DNA from: Phycisphaerales bacterium
GTDB lineage: Bacteria; Planctomycetota; Phycisphaerae; Phycisphaerales; UBA1924
Direction of reading: 5' to 3'
Length of the DNA: 6,733 nucleotides
Assembly: GCA_019747615.1 (NCBI GenBank)
Contig: JAIEQQ010000019.1
Span: 1-6,733, forward strand
Below, piece by piece: positions 1-5,430 of this stretch. A program made the translations under genes and the position numbers. The first letter of the stretch is position 1. Each line of letters starts with the position of its first letter. Below the pieces are notes generated by a model, which saw only the letters and a list, made by a program, of their open reading frames with translations, was not told the origin of the DNA and did not search any database.

Positions 1-2058
1 ACCGCCGCCGGCACCCTCCTGCTGGGCGGTGACGACGCGCGACGCGGTCTGGAGCACCGTTCGCGGCGTGACGTCCGACTCCGCCGGATCCGCGAGATTG
101 ACCGACACCGCCCGGCGCACCTGGTTATTCACCGGCGTGTCCAAGCCGCCGGCGGGGCCCGTCCAGGCCAGTGTGTAGATGCCGACATCGCGGAGCGGGC
201 CATAGACAACCTCGCCCGAGGGCTGCTGCGTCAGCGTGATGGGGCGCGAGCGATCAGGCGGCGTGAGCGAGACCGAGCCGACGCCTCGCGGCAGGCGCTG
301 CGTCAGCGTCGCTCCCGGCTGAGCGGTGAGCGACTGCGTGTCCATCGCGTCGCGACCGAGGTAATCGAGCGACTTGGCGAGGAAGACCAGCGACGAGGTC
401 TTCAGAGGCCAGTTGCTGACCAGCGGGTTGAACGTCACATAAATGGCGCGGCGTGTGAGGTCCGAGGACTCGGCGATGATGGGGCCGCTGGGGCCCTCGG
501 CGAGTGAGACGACCGGGGACGAGCGCGCGATGGCCATCGCGCGAGAGTCGGTGAAGGAGAGATCTTCCATCTGCACGCCGCGCATGACGGGGTGATCGCG
601 CTTCCAGGACAGCGCGACGCCTTGTTTGCCGGGGCCGAGATCGTCAAGACCGAACGGCGGCGGGGGCGTGGCGCCGAAGACGAGGAAGCGGCCCGGGGGC
701 AGGCCGGGTGCCGATGCGCCCTTGTCGTCGGTGATCGTGGGGATCCAGCGATCGAGCACGATGACGTCAAACTCCTGCGCTTCCTTCGAGCCGAGAAACG
801 CTTGGCCCTCGCTGGTGGAGATGAACTGTGCCGGGCGTGCCAGTCGCATGCCCTCAAGGCTCAGGCGGAGCCACAGATTGCCGTCGGTGATCGCGGCGAC
901 CGCGAGGCGGCGCGCTGGCGGGAGCGAGAGATAGCCCGTGTCGTCGGTCGCGAGCACATCGCCACGCTCGTTCGGCGCGACCTTGTCGGGGATGATGCGA
1001 GCGGTGACGATTGCGCCTTCGGCGCGTTGGATCTGGAAGATAACGCCGCGGGTCTCGGGGGTGATGACGTCTTCTTCGAGCGTTGCGGTGTCGAGCTTGA
1101 TGGCGACCTTGGAGCGTGCCGCGGCGGCGATCTCCACACGTTGCACGCCGACGACGCTGCCCTCTACTGAGAGTTGCACGTCCACGGTGCGGGGCTTGGT
1201 GGAGCTGCTCTGGAGCGAGACGAAGACGGTGGCCTTGGATGCGTCGTCGAAATCGCGATCGGCGCGCATCGAGACGATGCCGATGTTCCACGAGTCCTTG
1301 TCGCCGATGACGTGATAGGTCAGCTCGTCACGCTGGCTGATGTCGTTCTGGAGCCGGACCTGATCGAGGTCGGGCAGACGCCCGTCGGAATAGAGCTGAA
1401 TGGCGACGCTGCCGTCGTACTGCTCGTCCTGACGTTTGACGCCGTCGCCCTTGTCGTCAAGGTGAAGGCGCTTGGGCAGGTGGGCCTTGGCGAGTTTGAA
1501 GGCGTCGGCAAAGGTGGTGCGAGCGTCGGTGGGCGTGATGCCCTCGATCGCGCGCCGGAGCTCGGTCTTGTTGTTGGTAAACGGCTGAAGGATGTCCGAC
1601 TGGGTATCGAACGCGATGACCATCGCCTGATCGCCTTCGGAGCCGAAGAAGCCGGGCTCGGCAAGTGAGTTGACGAGCTCCAGCGCCTTGTTCTTGGCGT
1701 CCTGGAGGCGCGAGATCTCCGGTGAGGAGACGGGTGCGCCATCGGTGGATCGCATCGACGCCGAGCGATCGATCATGATGATGTGGCGCTGGCCGCTGAG
1801 CATGGTGGCGTTGAACTGCGGCTGTGCCAATGCGAACAGACCGGCGCAGAGGGCCAGGAGCTGGAGGATGAGCAGGATGTTGTTCCGCAGACGCTGGAAC
1901 GGTGCGTTGGCCTGGAGATCCTCGATCGCTTTGCGCCAGAGCAGCGTCGAGCTGATCTCCAGATCACGCCGGCGGAGCTTGAGGAAATACAGGATCACCA
2001 GCGAGGGGATCGCGATCGCGCCGGCCACCGCGGCTGTCTGCCAAGTGAGGAAGGTCAT
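1..2058 (-). CDS. BatA-like VWA-domain membrane protein (3' end cut by window edge)
   Basis: An open frame of 686 codons runs from the ATG at 2058 to the left edge without a stop, so the C-terminus is missing. Residues about 1-80 match the BatA/aerotolerance N-terminal layout: a hydrophobic helix at about 8-26, a basic stretch (KLRRRD), then a second helix at about 60-78. A VWA domain follows, with the metal-site motif D97-R-S99-A-S101, a threonine-rich stretch near 175-182 (TPTDARTT) and S224-D225-G226. Residues about 385-470, including DVIVLDRW at 431-438, resemble the amidotransferase-like part of related planctomycete proteins. The start is supported by GGAG seven nt upstream. Proteins of this type sit beside MoxR and DUF58 genes and are thought to be partners of the MoxR ATPase at the membrane; the exact role here is unknown. 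A further membrane helix probably lies beyond the edge. Confidence 0.9.
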   Translation of the reverse strand, partial: MTFLTWQTAAVAGAIAIPSLVILYFLKLRRRDLEISSTLLWRKAIEDLQANAPFQRLRNNILLILQLLALCAGLFALAQPQFNATMLSGQRHIIMIDRSASMRSTDGAPVSSPEISRLQDAKNKALELVNSLAEPGFFGSEGDQAMVIAFDTQSDILQPFTNNKTELRRAIEGITPTDARTTFADAFKLAKAHLPKRLHLDDKGDGVKRQDEQYDGSVAIQLYSDGRLPDLDQVRLQNDISQRDELTYHVIGDKDSWNIGIVSMRADRDFDDASKATVFVSLQSSSTKPRTVDVQLSVEGSVVGVQRVEIAAAARSKVAIKLDTATLEEDVITPETRGVIFQIQRAEGAIVTARIIPDKVAPNERGDVLATDDTGYLSLPPARRLAVAAITDGNLWLRLSLEGMRLARPAQFISTSEGQAFLGSKEAQEFDVIVLDRWIPTITDDKGASAPGLPPGRFLVFGATPPPPFGLDDLGPGKQGVALSWKRDHPVMRGVQMEDLSFTDSRAMAIARSSPVVSLAEGPSGPIIAESSDLTRRAIYVTFNPLVSNWPLKTSSLVFLAKSLDYLGRDAMDTQSLTAQPGATLTQRLPRGVGSVSLTPPDRSRPITLTQQPSGEVVYGPLRDVGIYTLAWTGPAGGLDTPVNNQVRRAVSVNLADPAESDVTPRTVLQTASRVVTAQQEGAGGG

Positions 2059-2065
2059 GCGCGCA

Positions 2066-2069
2066 CTCC
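2066..2069 (-). promoter_or_regulatory. Shine-Dalgarno site of the BatA-like gene
   Basis: GGAG on the minus strand, seven nt before the ATG at 2058. It lies outside the inverted 8-bp repeat arms, so the next gene's ribosome-binding site is intact despite the repeat in the junction. Confidence 0.7.
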
Positions 2070-2092
2070 GTGCGGGGGAAGTGGCAGGCAGA

Positions 2093-2235
2093 GAAGTGGC
2101 ACAGTGGCAGAGTGGCAGAGTGGCAGGGTGGGGAGGCGAACGTGAACATGAACATGAAAAGGAGTCGGAGTGATCGCGAGTGCCGCGTGTCGCGCGTCAC
2201 TGTGCCACTGTGCCACTCTGCCACTTTGCCACTTC
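2093..2235. repeat. Palindromic pair of 8-bp tandem repeat arrays (AGTGGCAN)
   Basis: The left arm (2093-2130) contains four consecutive AGTGGCAN units at 2095-2126. The right arm (2198-2235) contains four of the same units on the opposite strand, at 2202-2233. The two 38-nt arms match in inverted orientation at 34 positions. The 67-nt spacer (2131-2197) has a short GAACAT repeat near 2144-2155 and no gene. A partial extra unit lies at 2080-2086, just outside the left arm. The structure fills the 184-nt junction between the DUF58 stop and the BatA-like start. Transcribed RNA could fold into a long hairpin that might affect mRNA stability or readthrough. No T-run follows, so a classical terminator is not supported. 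Confidence 0.9.
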
Positions 2236-2242
2236 TTCCCGT

Positions 2243-3178
2243 TCATGCCAGCATCCCCCTTCGTCGCAGGTAGTCGAGCACGAGCACGTCGACGGGCGTG
2301 TTGCTGGGGACGGTTTGGAGGGTGATCTCGCGTCGAGCGCAGAACTCGCGGAGGCGGGCGCAGTAGGCCGCGAGGGTCTCTTTGTATTTCTTGAGGAGCG
2401 GAGCGGTGATGGTGACTTCGGCGAGGTCGGAATCTTCGGTGTCTTTGAGGCGGAGATCGCCGCCGATATCGGGCTCGAGCTCCTGCGGGGCGAGGACTTG
2501 GATGGCGAAGAGGTCGTAGCCGCCGCCAAGGAGCATGCGCAGGCCGTCGTCGTAGCCCTCTTTGATCAGGTAATCGCTGACGACGAGCATGACGCCCTTG
2601 CCCCGCCGCGTGACGCTGATGCGTTTGCAGGCTTCGGTGAACGGCGCACCGCCGCCGGGGCGGAGGGTGGTGAGGAAGCGGACGAGGTCGGGGAGGCGAC
2701 GGCGGCCGCGGAGATCGCGGATGGCCGAGGAGATCATCGGCGTGCCCTCGGCGTCGAGGCCGCCGATGGTGGAGACGGTGAGGCGGTGCAGATTGGCCAG
2801 CGAGACGTAGCCCAGTGCGCACGCGAGCTTCTGGCACAGGAGAAACTTGCTGGGGTTGCCGCAATCCAGCGACGCGGAGCAGTCGATGACGATGTGCAGC
2901 GAGAGGTCTTCTTCTTCCAGGAAGAGCTTGAGGAACAGGCGATCGAGGCGACCGAAGATGTTCCAATCAATGTGGCGCAGGTCGTCACCGGCGACGTACG
3001 CGCGATGATCGGCAAACTCGACGGACTCGCCGCGGCGCTTGGAGCGACGCTCGCCCTTGAGCTTGCCGGCGAGGATCTTGCGCGAGGTGATGTCAAGCTG
3101 CGACAGGCGCGCGACGAGGCGCGGGTCCAGGAGTTCCTCGAGCTTCGTGGGTCGGGTTGGGGATTCGAGGCGTTGCAT
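2243..3178 (-). CDS. DUF58 family protein (VWA-like, MoxR-associated)
   Basis: A complete 311-residue protein. The DUF58 signature is clear at residues 51-72: VEFADHR, then YVAGDDLRHIDW. A VWA-like fold follows, with D99-C-S101-A-S103 as the metal-site motif and S201-D202 in the position of a later metal ligand. No membrane helix is evident, which fits the soluble DUF58 type encoded next to MoxR. Such proteins are presumed partners of the MoxR ATPase, but their biochemical role is not established. The ATG at 3178 is chosen because the conserved LLDP segment begins at residue 16 and no other in-frame start is close upstream. Unusually, no GGAG-like site precedes it: the 22 nt between the GxxExxY stop and this ATG read CCTCCC and then an A/C-rich stretch. 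Translation may depend on coupling to the gene before it. Confidence 0.93.
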   Translation of the reverse strand: MQRLESPTRPTKLEELLDPRLVARLSQLDITSRKILAGKLKGERRSKRRGESVEFADHRAYVAGDDLRHIDWNIFGRLDRLFLKLFLEEEDLSLHIVIDCSASLDCGNPSKFLLCQKLACALGYVSLANLHRLTVSTIGGLDAEGTPMISSAIRDLRGRRRLPDLVRFLTTLRPGGGAPFTEACKRISVTRRGKGVMLVVSDYLIKEGYDDGLRMLLGGGYDLFAIQVLAPQELEPDIGGDLRLKDTEDSDLAEVTITAPLLKKYKETLAAYCARLREFCARREITLQTVPSNTPVDVLVLDYLRRRGMLA

Positions 3179-3194
3179 TGTTCTGGTGCTTGAT

Positions 3195-3239
3195 GGGAGG
3201 TCAGGATCGCGGAGGTTGCGGAGAGGAGCGGAGAGGGTG
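3195..3239 (+). repeat. Left inverted repeat of element 1
   Basis: It opens with GGGAG and then GATCGCGGAGG, followed by CGGAG and GGAGCGGAGAGG. The reverse complement of 3695-3737 carries the same blocks in the same order with one 1-nt gap; about 30 of 35 core positions (3205-3239 against 3695-3728) match. The stop codon and the last residues (PLRSSPQPPRS) of the GxxExxY protein lie in this arm. Confidence 0.8.
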
Positions 3240-3689
3240 TTGCGAGATCGATTGACCGATGAGTTGTACTGGAGGCGTAGGGGGAAGAAATTGGGTGAGG
3301 ACTCGACGGTGGATGCCCGCTTTGAGTTGGACTGTGTTGAAATTCAGAATCAGACCGACTGGCATCCTGCCTGAACGCATGTAGCTGACGAGTTGGCGAA
3401 GGTGGATCTCATGCACGGCTTCGACAGCCTTCAGTTCAACCACGATGAGGCCGCCCACAACGAGATCAAGGATTTGCTCGCCGATCGGTGTGCCCTTGTA
3501 CGCGACCTTTACGCAGTGCTGGCGCGCGAAGGGAATGCTGCTGGACCGGAACTCGAGCGTGAGCGCATCCTCGTACAGCCGCTCAAGCAATCCCGGCCCG
3601 AGCGCAGAGTGAACCTCCATCGCCGACGCGATCACGCGCTCGGTCATCTCATTCAACCAGTCCGGAATGTCGCGATGGTGTATAGACAT
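3201..3689 (-). CDS. GxxExxY family protein, PD-(D/E)XK nuclease-like (copy 1)
   Basis: A 162-residue protein with the family signature G33-L-L-E36-R-L-Y39 inside VHSALGPGLLERLYED. The PD-(D/E)XK core is readable: D75 in ILDLVV, then E85-L-K87 in VVELKAVE, then Q99 in HLRQLVSYM, followed by the family-typical GLILNFN. These are the residues expected to bind metal and cleave nucleic acid, so the fold looks competent, but the family has no established function that I can cite. The ATG at 3689 is preferred over the longer in-frame start at 3755, because GGAGAGG lies eight nt upstream and homology begins after it; the longer version would overlap the moxR stop. The C-terminal residues after about 135 look unconserved and run into the repeat. 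Base composition seems more AT-rich than in neighbouring genes, consistent with transfer. Confidence 0.9.
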   Translation of the reverse strand: MSIHHRDIPDWLNEMTERVIASAMEVHSALGPGLLERLYEDALTLEFRSSSIPFARQHCVKVAYKGTPIGEQILDLVVGGLIVVELKAVEAVHEIHLRQLVSYMRSGRMPVGLILNFNTVQLKAGIHRRVLTQFLPPTPPVQLIGQSISQHPLRSSPQPPRS

Positions 3690-3694
3690 GCACT

Positions 3695-3737
3695 CAACCT
3701 CTCCGCTCCACTCCGTTCCTCCGCGATCTGTGCTCCC
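3695..3737 (-). repeat. Right inverted repeat of element 1
   Basis: This is the inverted partner of 3195-3239. On the minus strand it reads GGGAGCACA, then GATCGCGGAGG, CGGAG and GGAGCGGAGAGG. The last block contains the ribosome-binding site of the GxxExxY gene, so the repeat doubles as its translation signal. Confidence 0.8.
3698..3704 (-). promoter_or_regulatory. Shine-Dalgarno site of GxxExxY copy 1, inside the inverted repeat
   Basis: GGAGAGG on the minus strand, eight nt before the ATG at 3689. It decides the start in favour of 3689 over the in-frame ATG at 3755. It is part of the right inverted repeat, so pairing with the left arm in the transcript could hide it. Confidence 0.65.
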
Positions 3738-3751
3738 GGCGACCGCACAAA

Positions 3752-4780
3752 TCACACCGCCACCGGCTCCGTCGACGTAGTCTCCACCAGCTTCTTGACG
3801 ATGTCCTCAGCGGTCACACGATCCGCCTCGGCCTCGAAGTTGAGGATCAGCCGGTGCCGCAAGCAGTCCTGCGCCACGGCCTTGATGTCCGCGTTGCCCA
3901 CGTGGTAGCGACCGTCGATCAGGGCGCGGACTTTGCCGGCGAGCATGAGGGCCTGGGCGCCGCGGGGGGAGCTACCGCAGCGCACATACTTGTTGGTGAT
4001 CTCGGGCGCGAAGCGGCCGCCGGGGTGCGTGCTCATCGCCAGGCGGGCGGCGAACTGCTTGACGTGCGGCGCGACGAAGGTCTCGCGAACGAGCTGCTGA
4101 GCCGCGAGGATCGCCGGCGCGTCCATGACCTTGGACACTTCCGGGTTGTGCCCGGCGGTCGTGCGGTCCAGGATGGTCATGAGCTCGTCGAGCTGTGAAT
4201 AGCCGACGACGATCTTGAGCAGGAAGCGGTCGAGCTGTGCTTCGGGAAGCGGATAGGTGCCCTCTTGCTCGATGGGGTTCTGCGTTGCGAGCACGAGGAA
4301 CGGCGCATCGAGTTTGTAGGTGGTGCCGCCGCTGGTGATGCTGCGTTCCTGCATGGCCTCAAGAAGCGCCGACTGCGTCTTGGGCGTGGCGCGGTTGATT
4401 TCGTCGGCCAGGACGATCTGGGCGAAGATCGGGCCGCGCTGGAACTGGAAGCCGCGGCGTCCGGTCTGCGGGTCTTCGGTGACGATGTTGGTGCCGATAA
4501 CGTCCGCGGGCATGAGGTCGGGCGTGAACTGAATGCGGCTGAAGGGCAGGCTCAGCGTCTGCGCCAGCGTGCGAACGAGCAGCGTCTTGCCGAGGCCGGG
4601 AACGCCCTCGAGCAGCACGTTGCCGCCGGCAAAGAGCGCGGTGAGCACGCCCTCGACCACCGGTCGATGGCCGACGACGACCTTGCCGATCTCGTCGCTG
4701 AGCGACTTGAAGATCTTGCGGAACTCCTCGCAGCGAGCTTTCACTTCGGCGGGCGTATTGATGTCGGCGGCTACAGACAT
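3752..4780 (-). CDS. moxR: MoxR-type AAA+ ATPase
   Basis: A complete 342-residue protein of usual MoxR length. Walker A is GVPGLGKT (59-66), Walker B is IVLADEI (122-128, with D126-E127), sensor 1 is ATQNPIEQEGTYPLPEAQLD starting at 165, and the sensor 2 region is SPRGAQALML (271-280). The FTPDLMPADVIGT segment (85-97) is the typical MoxR stretch between the Walker motifs. MoxR ATPases use ATP to remodel partner proteins, often VWA-domain proteins encoded alongside; here the DUF58 and BatA-like products are the obvious candidates. A GGAG site seven nt upstream supports the start at 4780. In many genomes moxR directly abuts the DUF58 gene; here a GxxExxY unit lies on each side of it. Confidence 0.96.
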   Translation of the reverse strand: MSVAADINTPAEVKARCEEFRKIFKSLSDEIGKVVVGHRPVVEGVLTALFAGGNVLLEGVPGLGKTLLVRTLAQTLSLPFSRIQFTPDLMPADVIGTNIVTEDPQTGRRGFQFQRGPIFAQIVLADEINRATPKTQSALLEAMQERSITSGGTTYKLDAPFLVLATQNPIEQEGTYPLPEAQLDRFLLKIVVGYSQLDELMTILDRTTAGHNPEVSKVMDAPAILAAQQLVRETFVAPHVKQFAARLAMSTHPGGRFAPEITNKYVRCGSSPRGAQALMLAGKVRALIDGRYHVGNADIKAVAQDCLRHRLILNFEAEADRVTAEDIVKKLVETTSTEPVAV

Positions 4781-4787
4781 GATCAGG

Positions 4788-4791
4788 CTCC
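4788..4791 (-). promoter_or_regulatory. Shine-Dalgarno site of moxR
   Basis: GGAG on the minus strand, seven nt before the moxR ATG. It sits just after the stop codon of GxxExxY copy 2 (4796-4798), outside the inverted repeat, so moxR keeps its own translation signal and could also be coupled to the preceding gene. Confidence 0.7.
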
Positions 4792-4795
4792 AGAA

Positions 4796-5278
4796 TCAAG
4801 ACTTGTACACGGAGGACACTGAGGAACGCAGAGGAAAGACCTCCGAGGTTGAGAAGAGCGGAGAGTCGGGATTGATGCGGCGAAATAGGCCGTCTTTCAG
4901 TCGGGGCGCGTTGAAGTTCAAGAGGAGGCCAAGAGGAAGCTTGGAAGCGCGCATGTAGCCGACTAACTGTGCAAGGTGCGCCGGGTGGACGACTTCGACG
5001 GCCTTGAGTTCGATGACGACCAGTTCCGCGACAACGAGATCCAACACCATCGGTGAAAGTGACTGCCCCTTAAACGACAGTTGTACCGTCTTCTGCCGTT
5101 GAATCGGAATGCAACGGGCCGACAGTTCGATCTCCATTGCTTCCTCGTAAAGCCTTTCGGGCAGGCCCGGCCCGAGCGCAGAGTGCACCTCGATCGCCGC
5201 GGCGATGATCGTTCCTGTCAACTGCTGCCATGCCCCGGGCATGGCGATCTGGCTGCCGTCGTCGATCACATGAGACAT
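4796..5278 (-). CDS. GxxExxY family protein, PD-(D/E)XK nuclease-like (copy 2)
   Basis: A 160-residue protein, about 55% identical by eye to copy 1 over its core. The signature is G38-L-P-E41-R-L-Y44 within VHSALGPGLPERLYEE. The nuclease-fold residues are D80 in VLDLVV, E90-L-K92 in VIELKAVE and Q104 in HLAQLVGYM, followed by GLLLNFN. The start at 5278 has GGAG seven nt upstream; the longer in-frame start at 5335 lacks such a site and would add an unconserved, polar N-terminus. The last 18 or so residues (ending FPLRSSVSSVYKS) are encoded by the left inverted repeat and are unlikely to be part of the fold; copy 1 ends in the same way with PLRSS. The stop lies 15 nt before the moxR start. Function is unknown; a nucleic-acid-cleaving or -binding role is inferred from the fold. 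Confidence 0.9.
   Translation of the reverse strand: MSHVIDDGSQIAMPGAWQQLTGTIIAAAIEVHSALGPGLPERLYEEAMEIELSARCIPIQRQKTVQLSFKGQSLSPMVLDLVVAELVVIELKAVEVVHPAHLAQLVGYMRASKLPLGLLLNFNAPRLKDGLFRRINPDSPLFSTSEVFPLRSSVSSVYKS
4801..4855 (+). repeat. Left inverted repeat of element 2
   Basis: The blocks in order are ACTTGTACACGGAG, CGCAGAGG, AAAGACCTCC and GAGGTTGAGA. The reverse complement of 5364-5427 has the matching blocks ACTCGTACACGGAG, CGCGGAGG, GAAGACCT and GAGGTTGTGAGA, with an extra 11 nt or so in the middle. The arm is entirely coding: it encodes the C-terminus of GxxExxY copy 2. Confidence 0.8.
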
Positions 5279-5285
5279 CGAACTG

Positions 5286-5289
5286 CTCC
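5286..5289 (-). promoter_or_regulatory. Shine-Dalgarno site of GxxExxY copy 2
   Basis: GGAG on the minus strand, seven nt before the ATG at 5278. It supports this start over the in-frame ATG at 5335. Unlike in copy 1, it lies well inside the element and is not part of the inverted repeat. Confidence 0.65.
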
Positions 5290-5363
5290 AAGTACGGTCC
5301 GTAGATACCTCTTCACGAGAATCTTCAAGCATCATTCAGCCCGTCACCCGTCCGCCACTTCAG

Positions 5364-5427
5364 TCTCACAACCTCAGGTCTTCACTCCGCGTACCTCCGC
5401 GCCGCTCCGTCTTCTCCGTGTACGAGT
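5364..5427 (-). repeat. Right inverted repeat of element 2
   Basis: This is the inverted partner of 4801-4855, longer by about 9-11 nt because of an extra CGCGGAG-type unit (ACGCGGAG follows CGCGGAGG). The outer edge lies three nt after the stop codon of the upstream gene. The CGGAG-rich composition resembles the repeats of element 1. Confidence 0.8.
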
Positions 5428-5430
5428 TCA

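Larger units (their letters stand above)
3195..3737. mobile_element. Putative single-gene element 1: GxxExxY gene between inverted repeats
   Basis: A unit of about 543 nt occupies the junction between moxR and the DUF58 gene. Its ends are imperfect inverted repeats (3195-3239 and 3695-3737) and its only gene encodes a GxxExxY protein. It begins 14 nt after the moxR stop and ends 16 nt before the DUF58 start, leaving both neighbours whole. No target-site duplication could be recognised at the ends. Mobility is inferred from the structure and from a second unit of the same design at 4801-5427; no transposase is present. Alternatively, this is an ordinary small gene with a flanking regulatory palindrome. 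Confidence 0.5.
4801..5427. mobile_element. Putative single-gene element 2: GxxExxY gene between inverted repeats
   Basis: A unit of about 627 nt fills the junction between the amidotransferase-like gene and moxR. Both ends share ACTYGTACACGGAG as the outermost block, with AAGACCT and GAGGTT further in, in inverted orientation. The unit starts three nt after the upstream stop codon and ends 20 nt before the moxR start. The single gene inside encodes a GxxExxY protein. No transposase and no clear target-site duplication were seen. The shared design with 3195-3737 is the main reason to read it as an element. The 85 nt between the inner edge of the right arm and the GxxExxY start show nothing recognisable beyond the ribosome-binding site. 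Confidence 0.5.

Noticed and set aside
592..1170. Plus-strand open frame of 192 codons
   Set aside because: It is antisense to the intact BatA-like frame, which has VWA motifs. The plus-strand product has none.
2093..2235. CRISPR array
   Set aside because: The units are 8 bp with no unique spacers between them, and they occur as inverted pairs. No cas gene is nearby.
2093..2235. Rho-independent terminator
   Set aside because: The stem would be very long with a 67-nt loop, and no T-run follows on either strand.
2055..2966. 303-codon minus-strand frame overlapping the DUF58 gene
   Set aside because: It overlaps DUF58 in another frame, is rich in arginine and proline, and extends through the AGTGGCAN repeats. 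It has no family features.
2180..3193. 337-codon open frame on the plus strand opposite the DUF58 gene
   Set aside because: It mirrors the DUF58 gene in a GC-rich region. The product is low-complexity (E/A/D-rich) with no recognisable motif, and the minus-strand product has a clear family signature.
3201..3755. Longer GxxExxY copy 1 starting at 3755
   Set aside because: It would overlap the moxR stop and has no ribosome-binding site. The ATG at 3689 has GGAGAGG at good spacing and fits the family's N-terminus.
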